Positions 37,065-43,978 of a DNA stretch of 64,000 nucleotides are shown here, piece by piece. Made by a program: the position numbers and the translations under genes. The stretch comes from an uncultured Flavobacteriaceae bacterium (GTDB taxonomy: Bacteria > Bacteroidota > Bacteroidia > Flavobacteriales > Flavobacteriaceae): assembly GCA_947494825.1 (NCBI GenBank), contig CANLWN010000003.1, positions 434,001 to 498,000 of the forward strand, written 5' to 3'. Numbering within the stretch: the stretch's first letter is position 1; the number at the start of each line of letters is the position of its first letter. The notes beneath the pieces are model-generated. The model saw nothing but the letters and a program-made list of their open reading frames with translations. It had not been told where the DNA came from and ran no database searches.

Positions 37065-37196
37065 ATTATCCAGATATGGAGTATATTCATCCTATCAAAA
37101 ATAAAATTAACAACTACTTCCCCAGTTTTAAGTTTCCCATAGCACTGCTTGGTAACACTTGGGCAGTACCTTTACGAAGCCATTTAAACCTAAATA

Positions 37197-38027
37197 ATGA
37201 ATAGACTGTACCTAGTACTTTTGCTTTGTACCCTTCACCTACAAGGGCAAAATCCCGAAACCCCGGTTTCCAAAACCAACTGGCAATTGTTCACCTATGA
37301 CATAGCCACCGTATTTGAGGGGGTAGGGTATGCCTACAGCAGGCCCTTGCATTGGAAAGGAAAACAATGGGCCACCTTTGGGGCCGTTATGGGCGGTACC
37401 GGAATGCTCTATCTGGTGGATCAGGAGACCTCTGATTTTCTCAGGAGGCAGCGCGAAGGCGTACCCCAGTTCATCAGGGACTACGGCACCAATTTTGGGA
37501 GTCCGCAGTACAACTATATGTTTACCGGGGGCGTATACCTCACCGGACTCTTCACCAAGGACGAAAAATTACGGCGCATGGGGGTACTTTTGCTCTCCTC
37601 GGCCACGGCGGCAGGACTGTTACAACAAATCACCAAATCGCTCGTGGGGAGGGCCCGGCCCACCAGCGGAAAAGACAAAGACTCCTTTGACCCCTTCAAC
37701 TCGGACAGGCTCTACCATTCTTTTCCTTCTGGCCATGTACTTTTGGCCTTCAGCAACGCCTACGCCATTGCCAAAGCATTCAAAAGTCCCTGGGTAAAGG
37801 CGGGCATTTACACCGTGGGCCTTGTACCCGGCGTTTCAAGACTTTGGGACGGGGAACATTGGCTTTCCGATGTAGCGCTTGGGGTAGCCATCAGTATTTT
37901 TACGGTGGAATCCATAGATCGATACCTCGACAAAAAGTATGACAAGAAGTACAATCAGCAGGAAAAAAAGCTGAGCTGGGACCTGAATATCTCACCGAGA
38001 CATGTAGGTATTACCGCGAGATTTTGA
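37197..38027 (+). CDS. PAP2 (phosphatidic acid phosphatase type 2) superfamily membrane protein
   Basis: A 276-residue protein with an N-terminal signal-like segment, hydrophobic stretches, and the three phosphatase motifs: KSLVGRARP (C1), HSFPSGH (C2, near 178-184) and SRLWDGEHWLSD (C3, with catalytic His). Candidate substrates are undecaprenyl pyrophosphate or other lipid phosphates. There is no neighbouring gene that specifies it. Confidence 0.92.
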   Translation: MNRLYLVLLLCTLHLQGQNPETPVSKTNWQLFTYDIATVFEGVGYAYSRPLHWKGKQWATFGAVMGGTGMLYLVDQETSDFLRRQREGVPQFIRDYGTNFGSPQYNYMFTGGVYLTGLFTKDEKLRRMGVLLLSSATAAGLLQQITKSLVGRARPTSGKDKDSFDPFNSDRLYHSFPSGHVLLAFSNAYAIAKAFKSPWVKAGIYTVGLVPGVSRLWDGEHWLSDVALGVAISIFTVESIDRYLDKKYDKKYNQQEKKLSWDLNISPRHVGITARF

Positions 38028-38105
38028 TTCAAGGGAACAGGGAGCAGCCCCATACCATCCTATTTGAAAATTGCGTAATTTTATAACATCTTAAAATAAA
38101 GGACT

Positions 38106-38624
38106 ATGCTATCAAAAAAATTGGAACAAGCGCTGAACGATCAGATCCGGATAGAGGCGGAATCCTCGCAGGTATATCTGTCCATGGCTTCTTGGGCAGA
38201 GGTTAAAGGTTTGGAGGGAATTGCTGGTTTTATGTACGCGCATTCCGATGAGGAAAGGATCCATATGTTAAAACTGGTGAAATATGTAAACGAACGTGGA
38301 GGACATGCTCAGATTTCGGAGCTCAAAGCACCGAAGACCGATTTTGGCAGCTTTCAAAAGCTGTTTCAGGAACTGTACGAACATGAAATTTTTGTCTCCG
38401 AGAGCATCAATGAACTCGTCCATGTTACCTTACAGGAAAAGGACTATGCCACCCACAATTTTCTCCAATGGTATGTGGCCGAGCAAATTGAGGAAGAGGC
38501 ACTGGCACGGACCATTCTGGATAAAATTAACCTCATCGGGAACGACAAGGGCGGCCTCTATCTCTTTGATCGCGATGTGCAACAGATTACCGTAGAGAGT
38601 GCCGCTGCAAATCCACAGGCATGA
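38106..38624 (+). CDS. ftnA: Ferritin
   Basis: The 172-residue protein is a non-haem ferritin that stores iron as ferrihydrite in a 24-mer shell. Ferroxidase-site residues lie in RIEAESSQVYLSMASWAE (Glu near 17-19), SDEERIHMLKLV (E-x-x-H near 50-53) and EKDYATHNFLQWYVAEQIEEE (near 110-130). Length and the four-helix pattern match bacterial Ftn. It lies 78 bases after the PAP2 gene. Confidence 0.95.
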   Translation: MLSKKLEQALNDQIRIEAESSQVYLSMASWAEVKGLEGIAGFMYAHSDEERIHMLKLVKYVNERGGHAQISELKAPKTDFGSFQKLFQELYEHEIFVSESINELVHVTLQEKDYATHNFLQWYVAEQIEEEALARTILDKINLIGNDKGGLYLFDRDVQQITVESAAANPQA

Positions 38625-38662
38625 TTTAACATTTAATCTTATTTAGATTGAATTAAAATAAC

Positions 38663-38670
38663 TATGTTTG
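38663..38670 (+). promoter_or_regulatory. -7 box for the small Cys-rich gene
   Basis: TATGTTTG matches TAnnTTTG, 24 bases before the ATG of the 54-residue protein. A -33 element is not clear. Confidence 0.4.
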
Positions 38671-38694
38671 CGCTTGTTATTCAGAACCTAGCGC

Positions 38695-38859
38695 ATGGGC
38701 AAAAAGAAAAAGGCGAAAAAAAAGGAACTCAACAAGGCGAAGCTCAAGGAGCTGGTCCCTAAGGGTTGCAAGACCAAATGCTGCAAAAAATACAAGAAGT
38801 CGGAGGCCAAACGCTGTGGCCGTTGCCCCTGTTACGACCTTCTACAGAGAGTCGCTTAA
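38695..38859 (+). CDS. Small basic cysteine-rich protein (54 residues)
   Basis: The reading frame from the ATG at 38695 to the TAA at 38857 encodes 54 residues. The N-terminal half is lysine-rich (about half Lys in residues 1-35). The C-terminal half carries seven cysteines-type positions: C25, C29, C30 in GCKTKCC and C41, C44, C46 in CGRCPC. The Cys arrangement suggests a small metal- or iron-sulphur-binding or nucleic-acid-binding protein. A -7 box precedes it. It directly follows ferritin on the same strand. Function unknown. Confidence 0.6.
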   Translation: MGKKKKAKKKELNKAKLKELVPKGCKTKCCKKYKKSEAKRCGRCPCYDLLQRVA

Positions 38860-38887
38860 GGGTCCCATTGCTTCGGAAGTCATCGAA

Positions 38888-39334
38888 CTATTGAAATTTT
38901 TTCTTGCTCACGGCCGAGATTTCGGCGGGCTTACCAGCCTTGTCCCCTAGGAAGGCGCTACTGTAGCTGGTCTTGGATTTACCATATTGGTAATAGAACG
39001 CCGCCTGCAGATAGTATTGGGCATCGTGCTTGCAGTGGGTGCTGCAATGCAGCTCATGCTCCAGGTAGGCATCTCTTTTTCCTTTTAAATAGCCTTGGTA
39101 GGCCGTATAATTCCTTTTTTTTAGGGCTTTTTCGAAGTTTTTTTGATCCGTCCAGAAGTCGGCCTCGTCCGTCCCGTTCAGGGATTGAAGTGATTGTTCG
39201 TATTGGGCATCGGTCTTGGCCAGTTGTTCAAAGGCGGCCATATCCATGACTTTCCGCTGCAATTCCTGCGAAAAGATCCCCGCATGCAACAGCAGCAATA
39301 AGGCTAAAAGACCGATATGTGCTTTCCTTTTCAT
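38888..39334 (-). CDS. Secreted hypothetical protein
   Basis: From the ATG at 39334 the protein has 148 residues. Residues 1-22 form a signal peptide (MKRKAHIGLLALLLLLHAG, ending IFSQE). The mature part is helical and rich in Tyr, Lys and Gln, with cysteine and histidine in HELHCSTHCKHDAQYY (near 99-114), which could bind metal or form a disulfide. I do not recognise a family. An upstream in-frame start at 39355 would add seven polar residues. Confidence 0.7.
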   Translation of the reverse strand: MKRKAHIGLLALLLLLHAGIFSQELQRKVMDMAAFEQLAKTDAQYEQSLQSLNGTDEADFWTDQKNFEKALKKRNYTAYQGYLKGKRDAYLEHELHCSTHCKHDAQYYLQAAFYYQYGKSKTSYSSAFLGDKAGKPAEISAVSKKKFQ

Positions 39335-39415
39335 CCTTGGGGCTAAGGTTAACAACTTCAGGGGAATATCCCTTTAGCTTTTACCTTAAATTAGGAAAAT
39401 TATTACCCCAATCAA

Positions 39416-39442
39416 AAGAAAGGGGGCAAAACGCCCCCTTTA
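39416..39442 (-). terminator. Terminator after ssb
   Basis: AAAGGGGGC (39419-39427) and GCCCCCTTT (39433-39441) form a 9-bp stem with a 5-base loop. On the minus strand it is followed by T-rich sequence, downstream of the ssb stop codon. Confidence 0.8.
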
Positions 39443-39468
39443 TCGATAAATTGTGTTAAAGAAGCCTT

Positions 39469-39798
39469 TCACAGCATCAGGAGTTCGTTACATCGTATTT
39501 CTGTGACATAGCGCTTTTCGCCCTCCTTGTTCTCATAGGAGCGATTCACCAGCTTGCCTTCCACCGCCACTTCCTTACCCTTGGTGAGGTAGTTTTCCAC
39601 GATTTCCGCGGTCTTCCCCCAGGCCACAATGTTGTGCCATTGGGTGTCCGTGACCTTCTCCCCCTTGGCATTTTTGTAGTTTTCGTTGGTGGCAATGGAA
39701 AATTTGGCCAATTTACCGCCATTTTCCAGTTCAATCACTTCGGGATCTTTCCCCAAGTTTCCGATCAATTGTACTTTGTTTCTCAGTGCATTCATCAT
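39469..39798 (-). CDS. ssb: Single-stranded DNA-binding protein
   Basis: A 109-residue OB-fold SSB: LIGNLGKDPEVIELENGGKLAKFSIATNE near 10-38, then VTDTQWHNIVAWGKTAEIVENYL and GKEVAVEGKLVNRSYENKEG. The acidic C-terminal tail of replicative SSBs, which docks partner proteins, is absent. This is probably a shorter secondary SSB or one used in a special pathway. The start could be either of two adjacent ATGs (39798 or 39795). The transposon insertion lies about 180 bases upstream of it. Confidence 0.9.
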   Translation of the reverse strand: MMNALRNKVQLIGNLGKDPEVIELENGGKLAKFSIATNENYKNAKGEKVTDTQWHNIVAWGKTAEIVENYLTKGKEVAVEGKLVNRSYENKEGEKRYVTEIRCNELLML

Positions 39799-39813
39799 AC
39801 ATAATTTTTAAGC

Positions 39814-39830
39814 CCTGAATTAACTTCAGG
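39814..39830. promoter_or_regulatory. Hairpin in the ssb leader
   Basis: CCTGAA and TTCAGG (39814-39819, 39825-39830) with a 5-base loop lie between the ssb promoter and ATG. It could be an operator or RNA structure. No T run follows on the ssb strand. Confidence 0.3.
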
Positions 39831-39876
39831 ACGGGTTAAACAGTTCATGTCATCGTCTATGCATAGTTCGATAGCA

Positions 39877-39884
39877 CAAACATA
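39877..39884 (-). promoter_or_regulatory. -7 promoter box for ssb
   Basis: The minus strand reads TATGTTTG, an exact TAnnTTTG, about 80 bases before the ssb ATG. The -33 element is not obvious. Confidence 0.45.
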
Positions 39885-39926
39885 TTAGGGGTATGACAAA
39901 GGATTCGGTTAGGAAATATTTATTTT

Positions 39927-39956
39927 CGTTTGTAAACGTTTGTAGTCGTTTGCACA
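39927..39956 (+). repeat. Three 10-bp direct repeats upstream of ssb
   Basis: CGTTTGTAAA, CGTTTGTAGT and CGTTTGCACA lie head to tail with a period of exactly 10, one helical turn. They are upstream of the ssb -7 box and end 21 bases before the transposon. They may be binding sites for an activator or a preferred target context. Confidence 0.45.
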
Positions 39957-39969
39957 TGATTAGAAATGC

Positions 39970-39977
39970 CGTCTATG
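39970..39977. repeat. Target-site duplication, left (CGTCTATG)
   Basis: The 8 bases directly outside the left terminal inverted repeat are CGTCTATG, identical to 44007-44014 outside the right end. Confidence 0.85.
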
Positions 39978-40005
39978 GGGAACTATATAGAAGTTTACAC
40001 TGAAT
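39978..40005 (+). repeat. Left terminal inverted repeat
   Basis: GGGAACTATATA, then GAA, then GTTTACACTGAAT. It matches the right end inverted except for two of the three middle bases (GAA against TAT). Confidence 0.85.
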
Positions 40006-40209
40006 GGGTTAGGAATTTTTCGGATGCTATATCCTGTATTTTTTTTCAAGATCGACCTATCCGGTTAATAGGTTACTAATTCAACCCATCAGGGCGAATA
40101 GATATACTTGTAATTCAAAGATCGAATTGCACTGTCAATGAATCGTTTTCTTAGGACGATTCCCAGACTAAACGGTCAAAACCGATGCTAAATTTATTGC
40201 CAATACAAA

Positions 40210-40395
40210 TTATGCAAGGCCAAGGCCACTTATGCTTTGTCGGGCAATCTCAATAATACCTTCTTCAGCAAGTCCTTCAATTGGTTCAGCTTGACCTGAA
40301 ACCCATGCTATACTTTCGTGGGGTTTAACGGATACAATTCCATTTTCATATTTCACATGAAATCTTTTACCCTTAACAATCAAATCTTTTTCCAT
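40210..40395 (-). CDS. Small unknown protein, transposon cargo (61 residues)
   Basis: A 61-residue protein, MEKDLIVKGKRFHVKYENG at the start and ending QSISGLGLA, with alternating beta-like and acidic stretches and no recognisable family. It is the last gene of a three-gene operon, 9 bases after the 175-residue gene. Given its size and position it may be an inhibitor, adaptor or antitoxin-type partner, but this is only inference. It could also be a non-essential tail gene. Confidence 0.6.
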   Translation of the reverse strand: MEKDLIVKGKRFHVKYENGIVSVKPHESIAWVSGQAEPIEGLAEEGIIEIARQSISGLGLA

Positions 40396-40404
40396 AACCC
40401 CAAA

Positions 40405-40932
40405 TCATTTATTTTCTTTAGGATTATAATTGAGGGCCGTTATTAAAGATTGATTGTATTCAGAAAGCTCATCTTCCCTAAAATAACCATACTGTATGTT
40501 CAATTGCCTAAATCTCAAGAATAGGTCAAAGCTATTGCCCCCCTCTTTTATCCACTCCAGAAGAGAGTTGAGGGCCACCTTTAAATGTGTACCTATATAT
40601 GCCTGCCTACTATCTGCGCCCCTTACACCCCTTTCATCTTTCTTTTTACCTCCCGTGAGGAAGATTATTTTCTCTTCTCTTACAAAGTTCCGAAGCTGTT
40701 TGTACCTATCTCCCTTGGGTAGATGGGTTTTAAGAATTCCCTCAATCGCATAGTACAACCGATAAGATTCTTGGGGGTTCTGTTTGTCGTCTACAAAATC
40801 TATTAAGGAAATGTCCTCTTCGAAATCGTCTTCAAAGCCCAGTTCAAAACCTTTGTTGCTATCTGCCTCCTGAGCTAACTTTTTGATTTCTTCAAGCTCC
40901 TTATCTAAATCCTTTTCTTCCTTTTTCATCAA
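40405..40932 (-). CDS. Unknown acidic protein, transposon cargo (175 residues)
   Basis: A 175-residue protein. The first 55 residues are highly charged and acidic (MMKKEEKDLDKELEEIKK, then FEDDFEEDISLIDFVDD), likely disordered or coiled. Residues about 60-160 form a predicted helical domain with SYRLYYAIEGILKTHLPKG, RYKQLRNFVREEKIIFLTGG and SLLEWIKEGGNSFDLFLRF. I recognise no family. Its ATG overlaps the metallopeptidase stop by 4 bases (ATGA), so it is translationally coupled to it; it may be a substrate or partner of the peptidase. Confidence 0.7.
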   Translation of the reverse strand: MMKKEEKDLDKELEEIKKLAQEADSNKGFELGFEDDFEEDISLIDFVDDKQNPQESYRLYYAIEGILKTHLPKGDRYKQLRNFVREEKIIFLTGGKKKDERGVRGADSRQAYIGTHLKVALNSLLEWIKEGGNSFDLFLRFRQLNIQYGYFREDELSEYNQSLITALNYNPKENK

Positions 40933-42122
40933 TTTGATATTTTCTCAATTATTTTTTCAATTTCCTCTTTTGGATCATCTGCAATCCAGGCATTTATTTT
41001 TACAACTTTCACCGCTTTTTCCGATCCAATCAGAAAATGTCTATACTTTGGATAAAGGATGTTGCTCGGCTCATTGTTGTCATAAAGGTAAAAGCCATAA
41101 ATTATGGATGGATGCACGGTATTTTCCTCAGCGAACTTTTGTACAACAAACTTATTGTCAATGTTTGGCTTTATAAAGTCCATTTTTTCCGAAGAGAACA
41201 ACATACTTCTTGCAAAATGATTTGCCCTGTCCTCGTTCAACAAAAGAACATCGGAATATCCTGTCAAATGATAACCGTTACGCTCCACATCGTCCAAATC
41301 ATACATCACATGGCATAGTTCATGGAACAATGTGAACCAGAGCATATCGTATCTGTCATGATAGTCGGTAAGGACAATGCAAGGCTTCCCATGAACTAAA
41401 AAAGTTGCTCCTTTCACCGCAGTTTTGGAAACATACTTTTGCACTATTACGGTTACGCCTATCACGTACAACGCCCTAATGACAGTCAGAAGACCATTCG
41501 CCTCCAACCTTGAGTACGGTCTGATTTTAGGGATTAGCTTCTTTAGTTCTTCCTCGTCAAAATCGTTGGGGTTGTTAATCTTCTCCAATTGGCTATATGC
41601 CGACTTGATCCAAAATGTATTCATCAAGTCGTCAGAGGATTTCTTGCCTCTGCTGAACAAAGGATATGCTACATATGTGTTGTAATCAAATATGGTTTCA
41701 ATGCCGAAAAACTTCAAAATTCTTTCCTCAATGGCCTTAAAGTCAGTTTTGGACTTTATGAAACCTATTTTTTTCAGCCCATCCAAATCGAAATTTCGAA
41801 TTATGAAATTTGCCTTTCGATTGTCTTCAATTTCCGAAATCGATTCCGGTTTTAAAGAGGAAACGTAAACCTTTACTGTGTCTTCAATCTTTAAATCCAA
41901 GAAGTTGCTGATTTTGATAATGGAAATCAAGTCCACTTTTTTGCTTTCCCCGCTGATAATCCTTGTTAAAGTGTCCTTGTTTATCCCAATAAGATTGGAA
42001 AGTTGTCTGTCGGATGATATTCTTAACTGCTCTTTTTTCTCGTCAATAAGGTCTTTGACGCTCTTTTGGTTACTTATACCAAGTAGGCCATAAATAGCGG
42101 AAATATCAGCATCCTTATACAT
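40929..42122 (-). CDS. HTH-XRE plus ImmA/IrrE-type metallopeptidase, transposon cargo
   Basis: A 397-residue fusion. Residues about 30-80 form a lambda-repressor-type HTH (SSDRQLSNLIGINKDTLTRIISGES). The C-terminal half has a zinc peptidase site H267-E268-L-C-H271 in LFHELCHVMYD, with a third acidic position in NEDRANHFARSML. ImmA and IrrE cleave a repressor in response to a signal, so the gene may both repress and, when triggered, cut something encoded nearby. Its promoter carries two copies of a palindrome, pointing to autoregulation. It heads a three-gene operon. Confidence 0.85.
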   Translation of the reverse strand: MYKDADISAIYGLLGISNQKSVKDLIDEKKEQLRISSDRQLSNLIGINKDTLTRIISGESKKVDLISIIKISNFLDLKIEDTVKVYVSSLKPESISEIEDNRKANFIIRNFDLDGLKKIGFIKSKTDFKAIEERILKFFGIETIFDYNTYVAYPLFSRGKKSSDDLMNTFWIKSAYSQLEKINNPNDFDEEELKKLIPKIRPYSRLEANGLLTVIRALYVIGVTVIVQKYVSKTAVKGATFLVHGKPCIVLTDYHDRYDMLWFTLFHELCHVMYDLDDVERNGYHLTGYSDVLLLNEDRANHFARSMLFSSEKMDFIKPNIDNKFVVQKFAEENTVHPSIIYGFYLYDNNEPSNILYPKYRHFLIGSEKAVKVVKINAWIADDPKEEIEKIIEKISN

Positions 42123-42123
42123 A

Positions 42124-42141
42124 TGTCTCAGTTTTGAGACA
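42124..42141. promoter_or_regulatory. Operator 1, between -7 box and start codon
   Basis: TGTCTCA and TGAGACA (perfect 7-bp arms, GTTT between) lie from the first base after the -7 box to 2 bases before the metallopeptidase ATG. A repressor bound here would block transcription start and ribosome access. Confidence 0.65.
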
Positions 42142-42149
42142 CAAATATA
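42142..42149 (-). promoter_or_regulatory. -7 box of the metallopeptidase operon
   Basis: The minus strand reads TATATTTG, an exact TAnnTTTG, so transcription would start inside operator 1. No good -33 is present at the usual 19-21 base distance. Confidence 0.5.
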
Positions 42150-42176
42150 TAGAAATTAATTGACAGTTGGAGTTTT

Positions 42177-42194
42177 TGTCTCAGTTTTGAGATC
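42177..42194. promoter_or_regulatory. Operator 2, overlapping the transposase stop region
   Basis: TGTCTCA and TGAGATC around GTTT: the first 16 bases are identical to operator 1. The centre-to-centre spacing is 53 bases, about five helical turns. It lies near where a -33 element would be and overlaps the transposase stop. Confidence 0.6.
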
Positions 42195-43092
42195 ATTTTA
42201 TCAATTCGCTATAGGTAATGCGATTCTCTGTGTTCTGTAAAAGTAGGTTAAATCTAGCAGATTCGCCTACTTGTCTTGTGTTGTACCTAAAGCAAAATTC
42301 GTCAACGTACAACTGCAAATGTTTTTTAGAGGTAAAATGGTAGATACCAAAAATTCCACGCTTCAACAAGGCCCAAAAGCTCTCTATTGTATTGGTGTGG
42401 ACCTTTCCCCTAACATATTGACGCCTATTGTGCTTTATAACCTTGTGATCATAAACCCTTTTCAAACGCTTATAAGAAGCGTATTCATCTGTATACAGCT
42501 TAGCACCTTGCTTAACGTTCTTTACAATCTCTAGTGCCAGAGATTCAAAAGTGGTATCATCAACTTTTTTAGCGGCGACCTTTCCGCCCCTTTGGACCAT
42601 TCCCAAAACAGGGGCTTTATCATCTGTTGTTCCCTTAACCTTTTTGTCGGCATGACGGTTTTTGTTCTTCCCGCCAATATACGCCTCGTCCGCTTCGATC
42701 TCCCCTTCCATTTGGTCATTGTCCATTCCGAAACATTGTCTTATTCTTGATAACATGAACCATGCGGACTTTTGGGTTATATTGAGGTCGCGCCCCAATT
42801 GTATCGAAGAAATACCTTTTTTATGAGAAGTGACCAGCCAAATGGCAAGGAACCATTTTTGCAATGGCAATTTAGTGTTGTCAAAAATTGTATTGGTCTT
42901 TACATTAAAGTACTTTCCGGTGTTCTTGCACTTATACTTGTTACCTTTACAGTCATAGACCTTGGATGTAGCGTCAAAAGGACTTACAACGTTTCCGTTC
43001 CATCGCAATTGCTCCAAATGGTCCATGCACGACTGTTGGTCGGGAAACGCCTGGACAAGTTCTAAAATCGAGTTGAAGTCTTGGTTGATCAT
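42193..43092 (-). CDS. IS1595-like family transposase
   Basis: From the ATG at 43092 the protein has 299 residues. The N-terminal region has a zinc-ribbon-like segment (YDCKGNKYKCKNTGKYF). The DDE-type catalytic domain shows EIEADEAYIGGKNKNRHADKK (first Asp), YTDEYASYKRL (second Asp) and VHTNTIESFWALLKRGIFGIYH (third acidic region), the IS1595 pattern. An in-frame TTG at 43116 is also possible. It is presumably the enzyme that moves the surrounding transposon. A promoter with TATATTTG precedes it. Confidence 0.9.
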   Translation of the reverse strand: MINQDFNSILELVQAFPDQQSCMDHLEQLRWNGNVVSPFDATSKVYDCKGNKYKCKNTGKYFNVKTNTIFDNTKLPLQKWFLAIWLVTSHKKGISSIQLGRDLNITQKSAWFMLSRIRQCFGMDNDQMEGEIEADEAYIGGKNKNRHADKKVKGTTDDKAPVLGMVQRGGKVAAKKVDDTTFESLALEIVKNVKQGAKLYTDEYASYKRLKRVYDHKVIKHNRRQYVRGKVHTNTIESFWALLKRGIFGIYHFTSKKHLQLYVDEFCFRYNTRQVGESARFNLLLQNTENRITYSELIK

Positions 43093-43113
43093 TGCTACAT
43101 CATATTGATATAA

Positions 43114-43162
43114 CAAATATAAGTAGTTAATTACACTTATGCAAGTTTGTTTGGTGTAATTA
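43114..43162 (-). promoter_or_regulatory. Transposase promoter and inverted repeat
   Basis: The -7 box reads TATATTTG on the minus strand (43114-43121), with a CTTG 20 bases further upstream as -33. TAATTACAC (43128-43136) and GTGTAATTA (43154-43162) form a 9-bp inverted repeat spanning the -33, a likely operator. Confidence 0.55.
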
Positions 43163-43179
43163 GGTTCTAAATATGGTAA

Positions 43180-43827
43180 TTACCAATTTCCGGGCTTTGC
43201 GAATTTTTTCCCTCCAATATCTATAATTCCACTAAATTGACAAGAACTATACCTCTTAGGTTTTATGGTGTAAGAAAGGTCTGCATAACCTTTAAGCTCA
43301 TCATTCGTTCTGCCAAAAGGGAAAACCACGACAATCTTAACGCTGTCATCAATAATTCTTGCAGTCTCTATCGCAGGTATCAGATCCGTGTCACCGGAGA
43401 CTATTACGTAAACTTCGCTCTGGGATTTATGCGCCAACTCCAAAAGCTTGGTAGCAATGGCCACATCGGTTTTCTTTTCCTCATATTTAATGAAATCCTC
43501 ACCGCATTTTAAACATTTGACCGTCTTAGGCTTAAATCCACCATAAATAATTTCAATTCCAGTGCTTTCTAAGGCGTTTATATATCTTTCGTGCCTTGCA
43601 ATACTTTGAGGCTTTTCCTCTGCGACATGATGTCTTAAAGCAGTGAAATAATAAATCCCATTAAATGAATGTCTTTCTTGAGATAAATTTTTGAAATCAG
43701 GATCGGTAAAATATGTTCTTAGTAGAGTTTTTACATCTAGCCATTTGGCCCTAATATTATGTTCGATATAGAGGTCTTCGATGGAGTGGTAAAGATTGAA
43801 ACCATCTATTAAAAAGGATACATTCAT
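43180..43827 (-). CDS. NYN-domain ribonuclease-like protein, transposon cargo
   Basis: A 215-residue NYN (PIN-like) nuclease-fold protein. The acidic catalytic-type residues appear as FLIDGFNLY (D8), KKTDVAIA (D121) and SGDTDLIP (D146, D148). A CLKC (C105, C108) with later residues suggests a small metal-binding insert. NYN proteins usually cleave RNA. Its start is 7 bases from a run of T in the leader that belongs to an intrinsic terminator, so its expression may depend on read-through. It is the first gene read from the transposon right end. Confidence 0.87.
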   Translation of the reverse strand: MNVSFLIDGFNLYHSIEDLYIEHNIRAKWLDVKTLLRTYFTDPDFKNLSQERHSFNGIYYFTALRHHVAEEKPQSIARHERYINALESTGIEIIYGGFKPKTVKCLKCGEDFIKYEEKKTDVAIATKLLELAHKSQSEVYVIVSGDTDLIPAIETARIIDDSVKIVVVFPFGRTNDELKGYADLSYTIKPKRYSSCQFSGIIDIGGKKFAKPGNW

Positions 43828-43833
43828 TTTATG

Positions 43834-43865
43834 AAAAAAAACCCTCTAAACCGTAGTCGAGAGGG
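43834..43865 (-). terminator. Intrinsic terminator/attenuator just before the NYN start
   Basis: On the minus strand CCCTCT and AGAGGG (+ coordinates 43842-43847 and 43860-43865) form a 6-bp stem with a 12-base loop. Eight T follow immediately, then the NYN ATG at 43827. A terminator in a leader before the coding region points to attenuation. Confidence 0.65.
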
Positions 43866-43896
43866 GACTTATAACATTTCTGCTAAAAGCGGAGTT
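43834..43896 (-). ncRNA. Candidate short leader RNA upstream of the NYN gene
   Basis: Between a -7 box (43901-43908) and a terminator (43834-43865), both on the minus strand, lies a stretch predicted to yield an RNA of about 60 bases ending just before the NYN start codon. It contains a CCGCTTTTAGCAG segment and the terminator hairpin. It is not a recognised Rfam-like family by eye. It may be an attenuator leader or an independent small RNA. Confidence 0.4.
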
Positions 43897-43900
43897 GGGT

Positions 43901-43908
43901 CAAATATA
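43901..43908 (-). promoter_or_regulatory. -7 promoter box of the NYN leader
   Basis: The minus strand reads TATATTTG, an exact TAnnTTTG, about 74 bases before the NYN start codon. The -33 element is weak. Confidence 0.5.
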
Positions 43909-43978
43909 CATAAAATTAAAAAACACACACCTTAAATTAACAAAATAGTATGAATCTCCCTTGAACCAAAAACTAGCT

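Noticed and set aside
39927-39956. CRISPR array
   Set aside because: Repeats are only 10 bp with no spacers and no cas genes nearby.
42142-43180. A separate short IS1595 insertion sequence with its own inner ends
   Set aside because: No matching inverted ends found directly around the transposase; the outer ends and 8-bp duplication fit better.
43842-43900. Type III toxin-antitoxin repeats in the NYN leader
   Set aside because: No tandem repeats are visible before the terminator, so only an attenuator or short RNA is proposed.
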